A stretch of 26,694 nucleotides of DNA. Source: an uncultured Gammaproteobacteria bacterium. Lineage in GTDB: Bacteria; Pseudomonadota; Gammaproteobacteria; GCA-2729495. How positions within the stretch are numbered: position 1 is the first letter of the stretch; every line of letters begins with the position of its first letter. Under the pieces are notes generated by a model. It saw only the letters and a list, made by a program, of their open reading frames with translations, was not told the DNA's origin and made no database searches. A program made the translations under genes and the position numbers. The DNA is taken from NCBI GenBank assembly GCA_947258805.1, contig CAMYJV010000068.1, positions 1 through 26,694 of the forward strand. The letters run 5' to 3'. Shown piece by piece: positions 19,405-25,781 of this stretch.

Positions 19405-20256
19405 ATGCACATGTCTGCGGAAGAATTCCTGCGCTGGCCCCGCAAGGCCATCACCCTGCTCGGCATGTCAGGGGTAGGCAAGACTCACCTGGCCAACCGC
19501 CTGCCGCAAAGCCGGTGGTTTCACTATTCCGGCGACTACCGCATCGGCACCAAGTACCTGGAAGAGCCGATCCTCGATAACATCAAGCAGCAGGCCATGC
19601 AGGTGGACTTCTTGCGGGACCTGCTGCGCAGCGATTCCATCTACATCGCCAGCAACATCACCGTGCACAATCTCGAGCCGGTTTCGAGTTTCCTGGGGAA
19701 GCTCGGCCGCCGCGACCGGGGCGGATTGTCCCTGGCTGAATTCAAGCGCAGGCAACACCTGCACGCACATGCCGAAGCAGCCGCGATGCACGACGTGGAA
19801 AGCTTCATTCGCAAATCGAACGAGATCTATGGATACGATCATTTCCTGAACGATGCCGGCGGCAGCATCGTGGAACTGGACGACGGGTCAGCGATGCAGA
19901 CCTTGATCGATCACACGCTGATTCTTTACCTGCGCGCCGGGCAGGACATGGAAGAAGAACTGATCCGCCGCGCGGTCAGCAATCCGAAGCCGCTCTACTA
20001 CCGGGAAGATTTTCTCGACGACCGGCTGGCGGTGTATCTGCGAGAACAGGAACTGGCGGGCCCGGATGACATCGATCCGGACAATTTCGTGAGCTGGATC
20101 TTTCCCGAGCTCGTCAGGCACCGCCGACCCCTGTACCAGGATGTGGCCGACGCCCATGGTTATACCATCGAAGTGCGCGACGCCGCGGCTATCGAGAACG
20201 AGGCCGATTTCCTCGGGCTGATCGCCGATGCGATCCTGCGCAAGGGCCGCAAGTGA
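19405..20256 (+). CDS. P-loop ATPase / kinase of unknown function
   Basis: 283 aa. A Walker A motif GMSGVGKT occupies residues 20-27 at the end of the first beta-strand (AITLLG), as in small nucleotide or metabolite kinases. The rest is largely helical with a C-terminal DFLGLIADAILRKG. I recognise a conserved protein type annotated only as ATPase in several proteobacteria, but no substrate. Two Met codons (19405 and 19411) could start it, and neither has a strong ribosome site. It begins 46 nt after the HNH gene and its TGA overlaps the GTG of the dehalogenase by four bases, so the two are translationally coupled. Confidence 0.6.
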   Translation: MHMSAEEFLRWPRKAITLLGMSGVGKTHLANRLPQSRWFHYSGDYRIGTKYLEEPILDNIKQQAMQVDFLRDLLRSDSIYIASNITVHNLEPVSSFLGKLGRRDRGGLSLAEFKRRQHLHAHAEAAAMHDVESFIRKSNEIYGYDHFLNDAGGSIVELDDGSAMQTLIDHTLILYLRAGQDMEEELIRRAVSNPKPLYYREDFLDDRLAVYLREQELAGPDDIDPDNFVSWIFPELVRHRRPLYQDVADAHGYTIEVRDAAAIENEADFLGLIADAILRKGRK

Positions 20257-21125
20257 GCGCCGCGGCGGAAAGCCGCTTCTACGACGTACTCGATCATTCC
20301 ATGGCCTGTCGGGAAACTGGCACCGGGCAACCGGTGGTATTCCTGCATGGCAATCCCACCTCCAGTTACCTGTGGCGTCACGTCATGCCCGAGGTAGCCG
20401 GCCAGGCCCGCTGCCTGGCCCCGGACCTGATCGGCATGGGCGAGTCGCAGAAGCTGTCGCACCCGACCGCATCGAGCTACCGCTTTGCCGAGCATCGAAG
20501 CTTTCTCGACGCGTTGCTCGACCAGCTCGACCTCGGCGATGCGGTCACCCTGGTCCTGCATGACTGGGGATCGGCACTGGGCTTTGACTGGGCCCGGCGC
20601 CACCCGAAGCGCGTCCGGGGCCTGGTGTATATGGAAGCCCTGGTGCGCCCGCTGGCCTGGGCCGAGTGGCCGGAGGCAGGTCGCAGCCTCTTCCAGGCCT
20701 TCCGCAGCGCGGCCGGAGAAAACCTGATTCTCGAGAAAAACACCTTCGTCGAACGAGTGCTGACCGGGTCCATCATGCGCGAGTTGAGCGACGAGGAAAT
20801 GACCGCCTACCGGGCTCCATTTGCGACGCCCGGCGAAGACCGCCGCCCGACCCTGAGCTGGCCGCGCGAACTCCCGATTGACGGCGAACCGGCAGATGTT
20901 GTGGCCATTGTCAGCGAGTACGCCGCGTGGCTGGCCCGTTGCGAGATTCCAAAACTGTTCATCAATGCAAAACCAGGCGCAATCCTGACCGGGGCACAGC
21001 GGGAGTTCTGTCGCACGTGGCCCAATCAGAGCGAGGTAACCGTGCGCGGCATCCACTTCATCCAGGAAGACTCCGGCCCGGAAATTGGCATGGCGATTGC
21101 CGACTGGCTGCGTCGGCTGGCCTGA
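20253..21125 (+). CDS. Haloalkane dehalogenase (alpha/beta-hydrolase, HLD-II-like)
   Basis: 290 aa from a GTG overlapping the ATPase stop by four bases. It hydrolyses carbon-halogen bonds to alcohol plus halide. All five catalytic positions of the LinB/DhaA group can be placed: nucleophile Asp104 and halide-binding Trp105 in VLHDWGSALGF, second halide ligand Asn34 in FLHGNPTSSYLWR, acid Glu128 in LVYMEALVRP, and base His268 in GIHFIQED. Ordinary epoxide hydrolases would lack this Asn34/Glu128 arrangement. It is cytoplasmic with no signal peptide. The physiological halide substrate is unknown. The methyltransferase gene begins four bases after its stop. Confidence 0.88.
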   Translation: MSAAAESRFYDVLDHSMACRETGTGQPVVFLHGNPTSSYLWRHVMPEVAGQARCLAPDLIGMGESQKLSHPTASSYRFAEHRSFLDALLDQLDLGDAVTLVLHDWGSALGFDWARRHPKRVRGLVYMEALVRPLAWAEWPEAGRSLFQAFRSAAGENLILEKNTFVERVLTGSIMRELSDEEMTAYRAPFATPGEDRRPTLSWPRELPIDGEPADVVAIVSEYAAWLARCEIPKLFINAKPGAILTGAQREFCRTWPNQSEVTVRGIHFIQEDSGPEIGMAIADWLRRLA

Positions 21126-21129
21126 TTCC

Positions 21130-21741
21130 ATGGGCTGGTACGCCGACCGTGTCCTGCCCGCGCTGGTGGCGCGCGGCATGGAAAACAAGCAGATGGCCAA
21201 GTACCGGCCGCTGGTGCCGCCCCTGGCGACCGGGCGCGTGCTCGAGGTGGGCATAGGGCCCGGTCTCAATCTCGAACACTACGGCGAAGATGTGACCCAC
21301 GTCTTCGGGCTGGATCCGGCGGGGCAACTGCTGGAGAAAACGGCCGAGCGCGCTGAGCGCGTACCATTTTCCGTCGACCTGATCGAGGCCGGTGCCGAGG
21401 CGATCCCGCTGGAAAACGACAGTGTCGATACCGTCGTGACCACGTGGACCCTGTGCTCGATCCCGGAACTGGAAACGGCGCTGCTGGAGCTGCGCCGCGT
21501 GCTCAAGCCGTCGGGCCGCCTGCTCTTTCTCGAGCACGGCCGCGCGCCGGATGCGAGTGTCGCCAGGTGGCAGGATCGGCTGACACACCTCAGCCGACCG
21601 CTGCTGGGGTGCTCACTGAACCGTCCTATGGATCAACTCATCGACGCAGCAGGGTTCCGCATGTCCGAGCTGCGCAAGGAATACTTCGACGGGCCCCGGT
21701 TTATCTCCTATCACTACGTTGGACAAGCCCGGCCACGTTAG
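21130..21741 (+). CDS. Class I SAM-dependent methyltransferase, METTL7-like
   Basis: 203 aa from the ATG at 21130. Motif I (VLEVGIGPGLNLEHY, residues 37-51) binds SAM. GLDPAGQLLEK is the acidic strand-2 motif, DTVVTTWTLCSIPE the post-I region, and VLKPSGRLLFLEHG motif III. The CSI-(PE), LEHG and late (D/E)GFRMSELRKEY patterns recall METTL7/TMT1 thiol methyltransferases and UbiE-like relatives. The family match is secure, but thiol methylation is only suggested by resemblance. It sits four bases downstream of the haloalkane dehalogenase and is probably in the same operon. Confidence 0.8.
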   Translation: MGWYADRVLPALVARGMENKQMAKYRPLVPPLATGRVLEVGIGPGLNLEHYGEDVTHVFGLDPAGQLLEKTAERAERVPFSVDLIEAGAEAIPLENDSVDTVVTTWTLCSIPELETALLELRRVLKPSGRLLFLEHGRAPDASVARWQDRLTHLSRPLLGCSLNRPMDQLIDAAGFRMSELRKEYFDGPRFISYHYVGQARPR

Positions 21742-21776
21742 GTACCGTCCGCCGCTCACCTGAAGCGAGACCTGCC

Positions 21777-22265
21777 ATGTCCATCAAGATTCTGTCCGTC
21801 GCGGTCGCCGTCGTGCTCGGCACCGGTTTATACGCACCCATTGTCGATGCCCAGCAGGAGCGCGACGCGATCGAGGTTATACGCTCGCAGATCGCCACGG
21901 ATCGTCAGGCACTGGTAGCGGAGAACATGAATCTAAGCGAGGCGGAAAGCGAGAAATTCTGGCCGGTCTACCGGGATTTTCAATACGATCGGGCGCCGCT
22001 GATCGATCTCCGCCTGGAAAACATCAAGGCCTTCCGAGACAACTACGCAACGATGACGGACGAGCAAGCCAAAAGCATCGTTGACTCTGTCGTGAAATAC
22101 GAAGACGACATGTTGAAACTCCAGCGCAAGTACATCAAGGAGTTTCGCGAGGTGCTGCCGGAACGAAAGGTGATGCGCTACCTGCAAATCGAGCGCAAGC
22201 TCGACGCCGTGATCGACTTCGATCTCGCCCGGGTGATTCCGCTGACGGAAGCCCAGCCACAATAA
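21777..22265 (+). CDS. Small helical periplasmic protein
   Basis: 162 aa from the ATG at 21777. Residues 1-25 are a signal peptide with a likely cleavage at VDA-QQ. The mature protein is highly charged and predicted helical: MNLSEAESEKFWPVYRDFQY, MTDEQAKSIVDSVVKYEDD, then KLQRKYIKEFREVLPERKVM and a final YLQIERKLDAVIDFDLAR. The pattern 'LSExExxxFWPxY ... LPxxKxxRYxQIE' recurs in proteobacterial periplasmic proteins that loosely resemble Spy/CpxP-type chaperones. No Cys or metal motif is seen. Function is unknown. It starts 35 nt after the methyltransferase. Confidence 0.7.
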   Translation: MSIKILSVAVAVVLGTGLYAPIVDAQQERDAIEVIRSQIATDRQALVAENMNLSEAESEKFWPVYRDFQYDRAPLIDLRLENIKAFRDNYATMTDEQAKSIVDSVVKYEDDMLKLQRKYIKEFREVLPERKVMRYLQIERKLDAVIDFDLARVIPLTEAQPQ

Positions 22266-22330
22266 GCCGGGCGCACGGTCTGGCTACCCGGCCGTGAGGT
22301 CATTCATCTGACGGAGACCACCGGCCCGTC

Positions 22331-22361
22331 CCTGTCATGACCGACAGGCATCGGCTAGACT
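22331..22361 (+). promoter_or_regulatory. Promoter overlapping a palindrome, upstream of the CoA-transferase
   Basis: A perfect inverted repeat CCTGTC-N6-GACAGG (22331-22348) overlaps a -35-like CTGTCA (22332-22337, four of six). TAGACT at 22356-22361 (four of six) follows at an 18-bp spacing. The predicted start is near 22368, about 41 nt before the ATG at 22409. The overlap suggests an operator, but no regulator can be named. Confidence 0.4.
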
Positions 22362-22408
22362 GAAACTCTCCCATTAACAAGAAAACCGCGCAGACGGGCG
22401 CCCAGGCC

Positions 22409-23604
22409 ATGACAAAAAACAACCCTCGGCCGCTTGACGGCATTCGCGTCATTGAGGTCGGTCAGCTGCTGGCCGGACCATTCACCGGCACCATGCTCGG
22501 CCCGAAGTCATCAAGGTGGAAACACCAGGTGACGGCGACCCGATACGCAAGTGGCGAATCATGAAAGACGGCATGGCCCTGTGGTGGCACAGCCTGGCCC
22601 GCAACAAAAAGTGCGTCACCGCTAACCTGCGCACGGACGAAGGCCGTGACCTCGTGCGCCGGCTGGCCGAAACCGCGGACGTGATTGTCGAAAACTTCCG
22701 CCCCGGCACCATGGAGAAATGGGGTCTTGGCCCCGACGTGCTGCGGGCCGCAAACCCCGGACTGATTTACGCGCGGATTTCCGGTTACGGGCAAACGGGG
22801 CCCTATGCCTCGAAACCCGGTTTCGCCTCTGTCTGCGAAGGCTTTGGCGGTTTCCGCTACGTAAACGGCTACCCGGGCGAAGCGCCGGTGCGGCCGAACC
22901 TCAGCATTGGCGATACCCTGGCGGGCATCCACTCGGTCATCGGCATCCTGCTGGCCGTGGTCAATCGCGCCCGCGACCCGGAGCAAAAGGGCCAGGTCAT
23001 CGACTCGGCCATTTACGAGGCCGTGTACAACCTGCTGGAAGGCGTGGTACCGGAGTACGACGGCGCCGGTGTGATCCGCGAGCCGTCCGGTTCCACCATC
23101 ACCGGCATCGTGCCGACCAATACCTACCGCTGCAAGGACGGCAAGTTCGTCATCATCGGCGGCAACGGCGACTCGATTTTCAAGCGGCTTTGCCACGCCA
23201 TGGGGCGGGATGACCTCGGCGAGGACCCGCGCCTTGCCGACAACGCCGGCCGGGTGGAGCACGAAAAGGAACTCGACGACGCGATCCTGGCCTGGACCGA
23301 AACTCTGACCTCCGATGAACTGCTCGCGGCACTGGAAGAAGCGCGGGTGCCCGGCGGCCCAATCTACAGCGTGGTAGACATGCTCGACGATCCGCAGTAC
23401 CAGGCCCGCGAGATGTTTGAAACCGTGCAGATCAACGGTGAAGACCTGAAGATTCCCGCCATCGTGCCGAAGCTGAGCGACACGCCTGGGCGCACCGACT
23501 GGCCCGGTCCGGACGTTGGCGCACACAACGACGAGGTGCTCGGCGGCGTGCTCGGCCTGTCGTCAGACGAGCTCGCCGATTTGCGCGCGCGCGGGATCAT
23601 TTAG
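22409..23604 (+). pseudogene. Family III CoA-transferase (CaiB/BaiF), frameshifted near its N-terminus
   Basis: Codons from the ATG at 22409 read MTKNNPRPLDGIRVIEVGQL and LAGPFTGTML, the family N-terminus. At about 22499-22503 the frame changes. EVIKVETPGDGDPIRKWR continues in the +2 frame from 22504, and the rest of the protein follows to 23604. The family normally has five residues (L-x-x-x-GA-E/D) between these pieces; only five bases remain, so ten are missing. Other conserved parts are intact: RNKKCVTANLRTDEG, VENFRPGTMEKWGLG, YARISGYGQTGPYA, the catalytic Asp in NLSIGDTLAG, and GVPNxx-like ARVPGGPIYSV. A repaired gene gives 401 aa, a normal length. It would transfer CoA between organic acids. 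A start at the GTG at 22516 would omit the CoA-binding N-terminus. Confidence 0.85.
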
Positions 23605-23607
23605 GCC

Positions 23608-23662
23608 GGGGACAAGTGGCTGGGGGACATTCTGCGGCAGCCGCTGAATGTGCCCTGTCCCC
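23608..23662. repeat. Nested palindrome between convergent genes (REP-like or bidirectional terminator)
   Basis: Three nested inverted pairs fill the 60-bp gap. GGGGACA (23608-23614) pairs with TGTCCCC (23656-23662). GGGACATTC (23624-23632) pairs with GAATGT-g-CCC (23646-23655). GCGGC-A-GCCGC is at the centre (23634-23644). There is no T-run, so rho-independent termination is doubtful. The GGGGACA/TGTCCCC arms resemble dispersed REP-type elements of some gammaproteobacteria. Confidence 0.6.
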
Positions 23663-23664
23663 CG

Positions 23665-24588
23665 TCAGGCCGCAGCGGCCCCGACATCACTCGCCGAGCC
23701 GGTAGCCGTCAGCGCATAATTCCAGATTCTGTCCTGCAGTGCGCCGTCCCGGCTCGCTGGCGACGGCTCCTTGTGCGCCATGTGCTCCCAGTACTGGCCG
23801 GTATCGCCGGCAACCTCCGGCACACTGGCAAGATATACGTAGGTTCGCGTTGCCCGGTCAGCCGACTGCAGCAACGGCCAGAACAGCTTCACCCCGAGCT
23901 TCCAGATACCGCGCATGTGCCGGTGAATGTTCGTGCGAATGAAATAACCGGGTGACACCGTGTAGACATCGACACCCGAGCCTTGCAGTTCCTCAGCAAG
24001 CCGGAAAGACGCCGCGGCCAGCGAAAATTTCGACCGCGCGTAGGCCTGGAAGCCCTTGTTGTGATTCACTCCGCGCCAGCCTTGCCGGTTGTCGATGTCG
24101 TCGAAATCCAGGGTCTTGACCATCTTGTGCGCATCGGAGGAGATGTTGATAACCCGCGACGGCGCGCTGGCCTTCAGCTTGTCCTGCAGCAGATGGCAGA
24201 TGAGGAATGGCCCCAGGAAGTTCGTCGCCATGGTCATTTCGAAGCCGTTCACGCTTTCGCGCCGAACGGTCTCCGTGATACCAGCATTGTTGATCAGCAC
24301 GTCGACCCGGTCGTAGGCCGAGTCCACGTGCTGGCACATGCGCGAGACTTGCGTGAAGTCCGTCACGTCGCAATCGATGAACTCCACTGCGTGATTACCC
24401 GTCGTGCGAATGATTTCGTCGCGACCGTCTTCACCGTTCGGCACGTCGAAGTCCACGAGAATCAGCCGCGCGCCGAGCTCCGCCAGCCGGCGGGCCGCAA
24501 TACGACCCATGCCGCTGGCCGTGCCGGTGATCAGCACTGTCTTGCCCCGCATATCGCAGCCAATCTCGTCGATTGTTGCTTCGCCCAT
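23665..24588 (-). CDS. Short-chain dehydrogenase/reductase (SDR)
   Basis: 307 aa. The cofactor loop TGTASGMG is at residues 21-28, NNAG at 100-103, serine at 150/151 (INISSDAH) and the catalytic pair Tyr183-x3-Lys187 in YARSK, all intact for an NAD(P)-dependent alcohol/ketone oxidoreductase. The C-terminal extension and the QAYARSKFSLAAASFRLAEE block resemble the retinol-dehydrogenase-like SDRs. The ATG at 24588 shares one base with the TGA of the upstream DUF169 gene (TGATG), so the two are translationally coupled. The substrate is unknown; the linkage with CoA-transferase and UbiD points to a catabolic route, which is inference. Confidence 0.88.
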   Translation of the reverse strand: MGEATIDEIGCDMRGKTVLITGTASGMGRIAARRLAELGARLILVDFDVPNGEDGRDEIIRTTGNHAVEFIDCDVTDFTQVSRMCQHVDSAYDRVDVLINNAGITETVRRESVNGFEMTMATNFLGPFLICHLLQDKLKASAPSRVINISSDAHKMVKTLDFDDIDNRQGWRGVNHNKGFQAYARSKFSLAAASFRLAEELQGSGVDVYTVSPGYFIRTNIHRHMRGIWKLGVKLFWPLLQSADRATRTYVYLASVPEVAGDTGQYWEHMAHKEPSPASRDGALQDRIWNYALTATGSASDVGAAAA

Positions 24589-25550
24589 CAGCCCCCCTGT
24601 TCCAGTATTGCCGGATCCATGCCTATGCTGCGCATCTGTTCGTCGATCACTAGCCGGGTGATGCTCTCGTAATGGTTCAGATGCGCGAATTCTTCCATGG
24701 TTTCGATGGCCGTTTCGCGGGCGTTGCCTGGCATCCTGGCGAGCAGTGCCCGGGCCTCTTCGTCCCACAGCATGGTGAAAATCTCGGCGTGCTCCCCTGC
24801 GGCCTTTTTCTTTTCCGCCGCGCGCTTGCGCTTCCGCCAGTAAGGCGAATCCGCCGGCCGCGTGGCCTCGTAGATGGCCCGCGTATCGGGGGTTTCGCCG
24901 AGAATGCTGAGGGGCGTTCCGGTCCACCGCATCGGCACGATGACGAACATCTCTTCGGGCTTCAGCCGGTTGTTCATTCGCCCGCCGATGTCGCCGGGCG
25001 CAAGCACCACGTTGTCGGAGTACCAGGGCGTCGCAAACAGTTCGCTGCAGAATGATGTACCGGCCGCGCCGTGGGGCGGCGTGCCATCCACCACCGAGCG
25101 CGCGCCGCCGATAAAATTTGCCCAGTAGGGCGTACACACGACGACAATCCAGTTGACCTCAACGCCAGCCGGCACCCGGTCCAGGGGTGCTGCGCCAATG
25201 GCCCGCACGAGTCCCTGGGGCAACACATACTCGCCGCTCTTCGCCGCCGCGGCGCCTTCGTCGGTGATTGCAGGGATGTGCTTCGCCAGGTACTGGCCCG
25301 TCCGGGTATCCGGCGTGCCTTCATCGAAACCGGCCGTGTACGCACCGGTAATGCAGTCGTGGTGCTCGCGATCCACGTGCACGATCTCACCGTCGTCCAT
25401 GGCGTGGCGAACGATGGCACACGGATCCACCTTGATGGCCTGGTAGGCGGCAGGCACTTCGTCGTGGAACAGGCTGATAGCCACCGGGTGCCCGCGGACC
25501 TTACCGTACATCACGTCGTGCAGCGCCTTCAGGTCAGTTGCTGCTGCCAT
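24588..25550 (-). CDS. DUF169 protein with C-terminal PCP_red-like domain
   Basis: 320 aa from the ATG at 25550, where a GGGAG ribosome site precedes it; a longer in-frame start at 25622 runs back through the promoter. Residues about 15-235 match the DUF169 (COG2043) pattern: GHPVAISLFHDEVP, Cys44 (VDPCAIVRHA), Cys66 (HHDCITGAY), a third Cys in VVVCTPYWANF and a fourth in TSFCSELFATP. A Lys/Arg-rich linker (about 240-255) leads to residues 261-320. There LWDEEARALLARMPGNARET and MEEFAHLNHYESIT fit the PCP_red domain, otherwise found at the C-terminus of light-independent protochlorophyllide reductase subunit B. No Bch/Chl or other photosynthesis gene is present. Function is unknown; the cysteines could ligate a metal or cluster. 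Confidence 0.7.
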   Translation of the reverse strand: MAAATDLKALHDVMYGKVRGHPVAISLFHDEVPAAYQAIKVDPCAIVRHAMDDGEIVHVDREHHDCITGAYTAGFDEGTPDTRTGQYLAKHIPAITDEGAAAAKSGEYVLPQGLVRAIGAAPLDRVPAGVEVNWIVVVCTPYWANFIGGARSVVDGTPPHGAAGTSFCSELFATPWYSDNVVLAPGDIGGRMNNRLKPEEMFVIVPMRWTGTPLSILGETPDTRAIYEATRPADSPYWRKRKRAAEKKKAAGEHAEIFTMLWDEEARALLARMPGNARETAIETMEEFAHLNHYESITRLVIDEQMRSIGMDPAILEQGG

Positions 25551-25583
25551 CGCCGTCTCCCTGTTTGCATTGCAGCCGAAGAT

Positions 25584-25602
25584 AATATACGTGAATTCAT
25601 GT
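25584..25602. promoter_or_regulatory. Divergent promoter with palindromic operator between DUF169 and MarR remnant
   Basis: On the minus strand TATATT (25589-25584, five of six) would start transcription near 25577, ahead of the DUF169 gene. ACGTGAATTCATGT (25589-25602) is an imperfect palindrome around GAATTC (two mismatched positions), which is the size and symmetry of MarR-type operators. It includes the ATG of the remnant ORF, so that ATG may not be the original start. Confidence 0.45.
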
Positions 25603-25781
25603 CCGTCGGGCGGCGTGTGCACGAAGAACTATTGCCCCGGGCCACCGACTGCGTACAGGATCTGGTGGTCGGCTTTTCGCCGGCAGAAATCGCCGCGATG
25701 ACCCAGTTGCTCGGCCGCGTGCCCGAGAACGCGGAAGTCGCCGGCAAGCACATCGAGACCAGGCTGGAGACCGGATCGTGA
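25599..25781 (+). pseudogene. MarR-family regulator remnant (C-terminal helices only)
   Basis: 60 aa. The sequence VHEELLPRATDCVQDLVVGF followed by SPAEIAAMTQLLGRVPENAE has the pattern of the last two helices of MarR proteins, where dimerisation occurs. No winged-helix DNA-binding part precedes it: the upstream 48 bases are promoter sequence, and in-frame translation upstream shows no helix-turn-helix. About 80-90 residues are missing compared with a normal MarR. Its TGA overlaps the UbiD GTG by four bases and contains the UbiD ribosome site, so the layout still looks like a MarR-ubiD operon. Alternatively it is a natural short protein, which seems less likely. The family call is by short resemblance only. 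Confidence 0.55.

Noticed and set aside
20160..21269. A 369-codon open frame on the minus strand across the dehalogenase
   Set aside because: The sense strand carries the complete dehalogenase active site; the antisense translation has no motif.
22266..22300. CCGGG...CCCGG pairing after the periplasmic gene as a terminator
   Set aside because: Five-base stem with a 15-base loop and no T-run; too weak to call.
22462..23526. A 354-codon open frame on the minus strand across the CoA-transferase
   Set aside because: Antisense to a recognisable family III CoA-transferase; it appears intact only because the sense gene is frameshifted.
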